Source: JAKZRT01 sp047518005
GTDB lineage: Bacteria; Pseudomonadota; Alphaproteobacteria; Rhodobacterales; Rhodobacteraceae
Length of the DNA: 10,798 bases
Assembly (NCBI GenBank): GCA_047518005.1
Contig: JAKZRT010000035.1
Coordinates: 1-10,798 of the forward strand
Direction of reading: 5' to 3'
Positions 7,068-10,798 of this stretch are shown here, piece by piece. The notes under the pieces were generated by a model. The model was not told the DNA's origin. It made no database searches and saw only the letters and a list, made by a program, of their open reading frames with translations. Made by a program: the position numbers and the translations under genes. The number at the start of each line of letters is the position of its first letter. Position 1 is the first letter of the stretch.

Positions 7068-7487
7068 TCAGTAGTTTTGCACCCGTTCCATTAGTGCCTG
7101 ATGGTCGCGGCAGGTGCCGCGCCGGGTGACCTGTGGGTTGGGGCCGGTTTCCTGGCGCAAATCCTGAATAGTCAGCGCCGCCGTGCCGTCTGAATGCAGC
7201 GCAATCGTATAATAGACGCGATCGATGGGTGATCCCGCGATCATTATCGTGCTCTGATCTGGCGTTCCAATATACTGTGCGCGTGCCGGCAGGCGAGCCC
7301 CAGAGTTCAGAACTATTTGCACGCCGACAGTCCCTGGAATGTTGTAGATGTCCTGGCTGATCGCGATCTTGGCATGAATTGCCGGTTCGTCCGTTCGAAC
7401 GGACGGAAATCCACATTCCATCGCCGCTGCGCCGACCGGCGGCGCGGCATCCAGCGCCGCCAATATCAGTACCGAGACCGCCCCCAT
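7068..7487 (-). CDS. Small exported protein of unknown function inside the transporter operon
   Basis: I do not recognise the family. The 139-residue product begins with a hydrophobic signal-peptide-like segment (about residues 2-22, likely cut near 'VGAAA') followed by a mature part of about 115 residues with two cysteines (C25 just after the leader and C126 in 'RRGTCRD' near the end), which could form a disulfide in the periplasm. The C-terminal 'TRRGTCRDHQALMERV' pattern resembles tails of small secreted Rhodobacteraceae proteins from memory, without known function. The start at 7487 (ATG) is preferred because GGTGGG lies about seven bases upstream; an in-frame GTG at 7499 would add four residues and an arginine to the leader. 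It is sandwiched between livF and livH, 22 bases before livH, so it is probably co-transcribed. It could be an accessory periplasmic component, but that is only suggested by position. Confidence 0.7.
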   Translation of the reverse strand: MGAVSVLILAALDAAPPVGAAAMECGFPSVRTDEPAIHAKIAISQDIYNIPGTVGVQIVLNSGARLPARAQYIGTPDQSTIMIAGSPIDRVYYTIALHSDGTAALTIQDLRQETGPNPQVTRRGTCRDHQALMERVQNY

Positions 7488-7661
7488 GCGCGCGCCCACC
7501 CAATTGCACTTTGGCTGGTCTGCTCAGAAACCCCGCAGACAGCCCGGCACCAACAGCCCATAGTGCCGAATTACAAAGTAGAGCAGTATCGCCCGAAGAC
7601 CAGAAAATGCGCGGCAACAATCTGTTTTCGACTTTGGGGGTAATTGGCGGTTCCATCGCGT
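7488..7661. other. Gap between livF and the small exported protein gene, no confident gene
   Basis: This gap is unusually long for the inside of a tightly packed transporter operon. A minus-strand frame opens with ATG at 7656 just after the livF stop and gives about 55 residues with one hydrophobic stretch before overlapping the next gene out of frame. Its codons show no preference for G or C in the third position, unlike the neighbouring genes, so it is probably not coding. No hairpin with a T-run and no clear promoter was found. Confidence 0.4.
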
Positions 7662-8375
7662 TCAGCCCCCCAAAAAGCTTTTGCGGACATCGGGGTCGTT
7701 CAACAGCGCCCTGCCGGTGTCGGTATAGCGGTTTCGCCCCTGCACCATAACGTATCCTTTGTCAGCAATCTCAAGCGCTTGTCTGGCGTTCTGTTCCACC
7801 ATCAGAATGGAAATACCGGTCCGGGCCACTTCGATAATCCGGTCAAATAGCTCGTCCATCACAATCGGGCTGACGCCCGCGGTCGGTTCGTCCAGCATCA
7901 ACACCTTGGGCTGCGTCATCAGCGCTCGGCCGACGGCCACTTGTTGCCGTTGCCCGCCGCTAAGCTCGCCCGCGGCCTGTCGCCGCTTGTCTTTCAGGAT
8001 GGGAAACAGCTCGAATACCTGCTCCATGGTGGCCCAAATGTCGTCGCGCCGCAGGAACGCGCCCATTTCCAGGTTCTCTTCGACGGTCATCGAAGTAAAG
8101 ATGTTCTGGTTCTGCGGCACGAATGCCATGCCCTTGGCGACCCGGTCCTGGGGGCTCAGGGCGCTGATATCCTCGCCGCCCAGGCGCACCGCACCACCGC
8201 GCAAGTCCAGCATTCCGAACACCGCCTTCATTGCCGTCGATTTCCCGGCGCCATTAGGACCGACGATCACCGCGATCTCGCCTTCGTCGACCGCCACCGT
8301 GCAGTCGTGCAGAATATCGGCACCGGTCCCGTAGCCGCCGGTCATAAAATCGCCGATCAGGAACGGGGCGCTCAT
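7662..8375 (-). CDS. livF: LIV-type ABC transporter ATP-binding protein LivF
   Basis: This 237-residue cytoplasmic ATPase is one of two that power the importer. Walker A 'GPNGAGKST' is at 39-47, the ABC signature 'LSGGQ' at 138-142, Walker B 'VLMLDE' at 158-163, and 'VEQNA' at 193-197, the LivF-type variant in which glutamine stands where many ABC ATPases have the switch histidine. Length and motifs are normal for LivF. The start at 8375 is chosen because its ATG overlaps the livG stop (ATGA, 8372-8375), and the protein reads as family from there; the frame is open further upstream to 8516, but that stretch is a shadow of livG. It would dimerise with LivG on the cytoplasmic face of LivH/LivM. 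Confidence 0.94.
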   Translation of the reverse strand: MSAPFLIGDFMTGGYGTGADILHDCTVAVDEGEIAVIVGPNGAGKSTAMKAVFGMLDLRGGAVRLGGEDISALSPQDRVAKGMAFVPQNQNIFTSMTVEENLEMGAFLRRDDIWATMEQVFELFPILKDKRRQAAGELSGGQRQQVAVGRALMTQPKVLMLDEPTAGVSPIVMDELFDRIIEVARTGISILMVEQNARQALEIADKGYVMVQGRNRYTDTGRALLNDPDVRKSFLGG

Positions 8376-9163
8376 TCCACGCCCTCCGCCGCTTTGGCTT
8401 TGTTTTTCAGGCCGGTACCAAGATAGGCCTCGATAACTTGTTCGTTGGCTTTGATTTCGGCAATTGTCCCTTCGGCCAGAACGTGCCCTTCGGCCATGCA
8501 GATGACCGGGTCGCACAGACGCCCGATAAAGTCCATGTCATGTTCGATCACGCAAAAAGTGTAACCTCTTTCAGCGTTTAGCCGGAGGATTGCATCTCCG
8601 ATCGTGTTCAAAAGCGTCCGGTTCACGCCTGCGCCAACTTCGTCCAGGAACACGATCCGGGCATCGACCATCATGGTCCGGCCCAGCTCCAATAGCTTTT
8701 TCTGGCCACCCGAAAGGTTGCCGGCCTTTTCATCTTTCAAATGATCTATGGTAAGAAATTCAAGGACTTCGTCGGCTTTCCTCAACAGAGTTTCTTCTTC
8801 GGTCTCGATCTTTGCTCGTTGAAACCAGGCGTTCCACAGCGTTTCGCCAGATTGGCCCGAGGGCACCATCATCAGGTTTTCGCGAACGCTCATGGTGCCG
8901 AATTCATGGGCAATCTGAAATGTCCTGAGCAGCCCCTTGCGAAAGAGCTCGTGCGGCGGCAGGCCGGTGATGTCTTCGCCGCTCATGAAAACGCGGCCCG
9001 ATGTTGGCTTAAGAACGCCGGCGATCACATTGAAAAGTGTAGTTTTTCCCGCGCCATTGGGTCCGATCAAACCGGTGATCGACCCTTCGGCGATAGTCAG
9101 GCTGGACCCGTCGACCGCGCGAAAGCCACCAAAGTGTCTGTGCAGGTCCTGAACCTCGATCAT
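8372..9163 (-). CDS. livG: LIV-type ABC transporter ATP-binding protein LivG
   Basis: This 263-residue cytoplasmic ATPase carries Walker A 'GPNGAGKTT' at 34-42, a Q-loop glutamine at 83 ('RTFQIA'), the signature 'LSGGQKK' at 150-156, Walker B 'IVFLDE' at 170-175 and the switch histidine H208 in 'VIEHDMDF'. The 'EHDMDFI' ending of the switch region and the ~260-residue length separate LivG from LivF. One oddity is 'LDEVGAGVN' after Walker B where most members have 'LDEPxAGxN'; the catalytic glutamate is kept, so activity should not be lost. The start at 9163 lies 66 bases downstream of the binding-protein gene stop, behind a hairpin, with only a G-rich weak ribosome binding site. Confidence 0.94.
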   Translation of the reverse strand: MIEVQDLHRHFGGFRAVDGSSLTIAEGSITGLIGPNGAGKTTLFNVIAGVLKPTSGRVFMSGEDITGLPPHELFRKGLLRTFQIAHEFGTMSVRENLMMVPSGQSGETLWNAWFQRAKIETEEETLLRKADEVLEFLTIDHLKDEKAGNLSGGQKKLLELGRTMMVDARIVFLDEVGAGVNRTLLNTIGDAILRLNAERGYTFCVIEHDMDFIGRLCDPVICMAEGHVLAEGTIAEIKANEQVIEAYLGTGLKNKAKAAEGVE

Positions 9164-9183
9164 GACGCGCGCCCCCGTAGACA

Positions 9184-9210
9184 GACAGCCCGGAGTTTGC
9201 CCGGGCTGTC
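9184..9210 (-). terminator. Hairpin between the binding-protein gene and livG (attenuator or 3' stabiliser)
   Basis: GACAGCCCGG (9184-9193) and CCGGGCTGTC (9201-9210) form a perfect 10-bp, GC-rich stem with a 7-base loop, 19 bases past the binding-protein stop codon. No T-run follows on the minus strand, so it is not a standard intrinsic terminator for this direction. In transporter operons such hairpins commonly protect the upstream message or let only part of transcription through, giving more binding protein than membrane parts. The stem is seen directly; the role is inferred. Confidence 0.65.
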
Positions 9211-9229
9211 CGATGTGTTTTGGGTCAGA

Positions 9230-10420
9230 TCAGCGGTACTGAACCGTCGTGATTACGCCGCCCTTGAATTCGATCTGGCGGTAGTTCCCGGCGCTTTCGC
9301 CCGGTCCGATCAATTCAACCGCCGTGGCGCCGACATAATCTATCTCGCCGCCATCGGCGAGGATCTGCAAGCCTTTGGCCAGTTCACCCGGGAAGATCAA
9401 TTCGCCCGGTGCGTTGGCCACGTCCATGACGCTGGATTTGAAATCGCCGGATTCAGCCGACCCAGCCGCCTGCATCGCCAGCATGATCAACGCCGCCGCA
9501 TCGTAGGATTCGGGCGTGAACGGAGACGTCGCATCAAACGCATCTCCGACCATTTCGGTGAACATCGAGGCGCCATCGCTGTCGGTGCCCGGGTGCTGAC
9601 CGGTCGATCCGTCAATTTCGGAACCGAAGTTTTCTTCAAGCTTGGCGCCAATCATCCCGTCGGGGAAGTGGAACAAGTCGAACGCGCCTGAATCAAGCGC
9701 TGCGCGAACGATGCCCGAACCGCCCTGATCGACGTATCCGGCAACCACCAGACGTTGGCCACCGGCCGAAGCCAATGCCGCGATTTCAGCCGAATAATCG
9801 GCTTTGCCATCTTCGTGTGACGTGCTGATTGTCACGGTTCCGCCCGCGCCCTCAAAAGCTGCCTGGAAGGCGTCTGCAAGGCCCTTGCCATAGTCGTTGT
9901 TGGTATAGGTGACTGCAACTTCGTTGACGCCGTTTTCCATCAGAACTTCGGTCATCACCACGCCCTGACGCGCATCGGACGGTGATGTACGGAAGAACAA
10001 ACCATTGTCATCGGCAGTTGAAAGCGCCGGTGACGTGGCTGAAGGCGAGATCATCACTATGCCATTTGGCAAGGCAACGTTCTGCAGGATCGCGCCGGTA
10101 ACGCCCGAGCAGTCTGCGCCCACAACCGCCTTTACACCGTCACCAGTGATCAGACGTTCGGCGGCGGCTTGGGCAGCACCAGAATCGATACACGTCGAAT
10201 CTGCCCTGACGGAAGTCACTGACGCGCCTCCCAGCAGAAGCCCGCTATCGGTGACTTCTTTCATGGCCAATTCTGCCCCATCCGCCATTGATGGTGTCAA
10301 GGATTCAATCGGACCGGTGAAGCCTAAGATAACACCGATCTTAATCTCTGAATGCGCGCCCGCAAATGCGGTGCCCGTCATCAGTGCCAATGCGGCGGTT
10401 GCCGCCAAAAGCTTTTTCAT
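9230..10420 (-). CDS. LIV-type ABC transporter periplasmic substrate-binding protein
   Basis: This 396-residue protein is a type I periplasmic binding protein of the LivK/HAAT family. It has a typical signal peptide (MKKLL, hydrophobic core to about 18, cut after 'AFA' at residue 20) and then the two-lobed domain beginning 'EIKIGVILGFTGP'. 'ISPSATSPAL' (124-133) matches the region that usually holds the carboxyl and amino groups of an amino-acid ligand. 'YTNNDYGKG' (172-180) is a family hinge-region motif. C77 and C104 correspond in position to the disulfide known in LIV-binding proteins. The mature protein is rich in acidic residues, as in marine bacteria. Two adjacent ATG codons (10423 and 10420) are possible starts; GGGAG is better spaced for 10420. 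The gene leads the transporter operon. The ligand is unknown; the linked dehydrogenase suggests a methylated glycine derivative. Confidence 0.9.
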   Translation of the reverse strand: MKKLLAATAALALMTGTAFAGAHSEIKIGVILGFTGPIESLTPSMADGAELAMKEVTDSGLLLGGASVTSVRADSTCIDSGAAQAAAERLITGDGVKAVVGADCSGVTGAILQNVALPNGIVMISPSATSPALSTADDNGLFFRTSPSDARQGVVMTEVLMENGVNEVAVTYTNNDYGKGLADAFQAAFEGAGGTVTISTSHEDGKADYSAEIAALASAGGQRLVVAGYVDQGGSGIVRAALDSGAFDLFHFPDGMIGAKLEENFGSEIDGSTGQHPGTDSDGASMFTEMVGDAFDATSPFTPESYDAAALIMLAMQAAGSAESGDFKSSVMDVANAPGELIFPGELAKGLQILADGGEIDYVGATAVELIGPGESAGNYRQIEFKGGVITTVQYR

Positions 10421-10423
10421 CAT

Positions 10424-10594
10424 TCTCTCCCTTGTTGGATCTAAGTGTCCTTCAGACAGGCTAATGTGCCGCGAAGCGTTTGAAAAGCCCGCATTTGTTG
10501 CACGGCGTAACCGACGTTGAGGCAACCGTAGTGGCAAGCGCCTTGAATCAGCATTACCATGGCCACGCTGTGCAGCGCTGAATCGGGTGCCGAG
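10424..10594. promoter_or_regulatory. Divergent intergenic region between the transporter operon and the PQQ dehydrogenase gene
   Basis: These 171 bases separate two genes read in opposite directions, so both promoters should lie here. AAGGGAGAGA next to 10423 is the binding-protein gene ribosome binding site. Two small dyads are visible: GTTGC-N5-GTAAC at 10497-10511 and GTTG-N3-CAAC at 10516-10526; either could be an operator, but short dyads arise by chance. No convincing -35/-10 pair was identified. Frames that read across this stretch on the minus strand look like shadows. Confidence 0.4.
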
Positions 10595-10798
10595 ATGATT
10601 ATTCGAGCGATGGCGATCCCTATCGGGATTTGCCTGTCTGCGACGACGATTGCGGCTATGGAAAGCAGCCAAGGACGGCTTTCTGTGACGACCATGGCCA
10701 CTGGGTTGGATGAACCTTGGGGGCTTGGGTTCTTGACTGGCGGCGGATTTCTGGTGACCGAACGCGCCGGGCGGCTTTGGCTTTTCAAAAATGGCGAG
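10595..10798 (+). CDS. PQQ-dependent sugar (glucose/sorbosone) dehydrogenase-like protein, N-terminal part (cut by window edge)
   Basis: The plus-strand frame from ATG 10595 runs open to the last base (68 codons). It begins with a signal-peptide-like segment (MIIRAMAIPIGICLSATTIA), followed by 'TTMATGLDEPWGLGFL' (32-47) and 'LVTERAGRLWLF' (53-64). The pattern 'ATGLxxPWGLxFLxxGxxLVTERxGRL' is the first blade of the soluble aldose sugar dehydrogenase / glucose-sorbosone dehydrogenase beta-propeller family, periplasmic enzymes that oxidise sugars with pyrroloquinoline quinone. Full proteins have about 350-400 residues, so the PQQ and calcium sites lie outside the window. Alternative in-frame ATGs at 10559 and 10610 exist; 10595 gives the best leader, but no start has a strong ribosome binding site. 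Some family members lack proven sugar activity, so the substrate is open. Confidence 0.75.
   Translation, partial: MIIRAMAIPIGICLSATTIAAMESSQGRLSVTTMATGLDEPWGLGFLTGGGFLVTERAGRLWLFKNGE

Noticed and set aside
7033..7656. Minus-strand 207-codon frame starting just after livF
   Set aside because: Most of it overlaps the small exported protein gene in another frame, and its unique first ~55 codons lack the GC-rich third positions of neighbouring genes.
10497..10526. Two short dyads as a regulator operator
   Set aside because: The arms are only 4-5 bases and imperfectly placed; without a known regulator gene or conservation they cannot be distinguished from chance.
10441..10788. Minus-strand 115-codon frame covering the right edge
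   Set aside because: It is antisense to the plus-strand frame that matches a PQQ sugar dehydrogenase start, crosses the divergent promoter region, and has no recognisable family features.

Overview
The window looks like chromosomal DNA of a marine alphaproteobacterium, probably Rhodobacteraceae (Roseobacter group). The basis is its GC-rich, high-GC3 genes, the close family resemblance of the proteins, and a LIV-type ABC transporter next to a dimethylglycine-dehydrogenase-like flavoenzyme, a pairing typical of methylated-amine users. No rRNA, tRNA, CRISPR array or phage gene was seen.

Left part (1-1337) is a broken region. The first 54 bases are the start of a transposase, read leftwards. Its terminal repeats run to about position 119 and cut a TRAP-transporter solute-binding protein gene (dctP type), leaving only its first ~117 codons. 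Beside it lie three gene remnants joined almost end to end: the C-terminal part of an OsmC-family protein, an internal piece of a RutE-like nitroreductase fused in frame to it (both minus strand), and the C-terminal part of a YciI-family protein (plus strand). Bases 1338-1527 hold nothing recognisable.

The main block (1528-10420) is a minus-strand gene cluster. In transcription order it runs: LIV-type periplasmic binding protein; a hairpin; livG and livF (overlapping ATGA); a 174-base gap and a small exported protein of unknown function; livH and livM (overlapping ATGA); a 139-base AT-rich spacer; an 804-residue FAD/GcvT-type N-methyl amino acid dehydrogenase; and a MocA-like nucleotidyltransferase. 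The simplest reading is uptake of a small amino-acid-like or N-methylated compound by the ABC transporter, followed by oxidative demethylation in the cytoplasm with the methyl group passed to tetrahydrofolate. The substrate is inferred from gene neighbourhood only. The job of the MocA-like protein here is unclear, since no molybdenum enzyme lies in the window.

Right edge (10595-10798, plus strand) is the start of a PQQ-dependent sugar (glucose/sorbosone) dehydrogenase-type protein with a signal peptide, divergent from the transporter cluster and cut by the window end. The 171 bases between the two divergent genes should hold both promoters.

Nothing in the window is clearly a new biological system. 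The points most worth following are the uncharacterised small exported protein inside the transporter operon, the transporter-dehydrogenase pairing, and the three-gene mosaic of remnants beside the insertion sequence.
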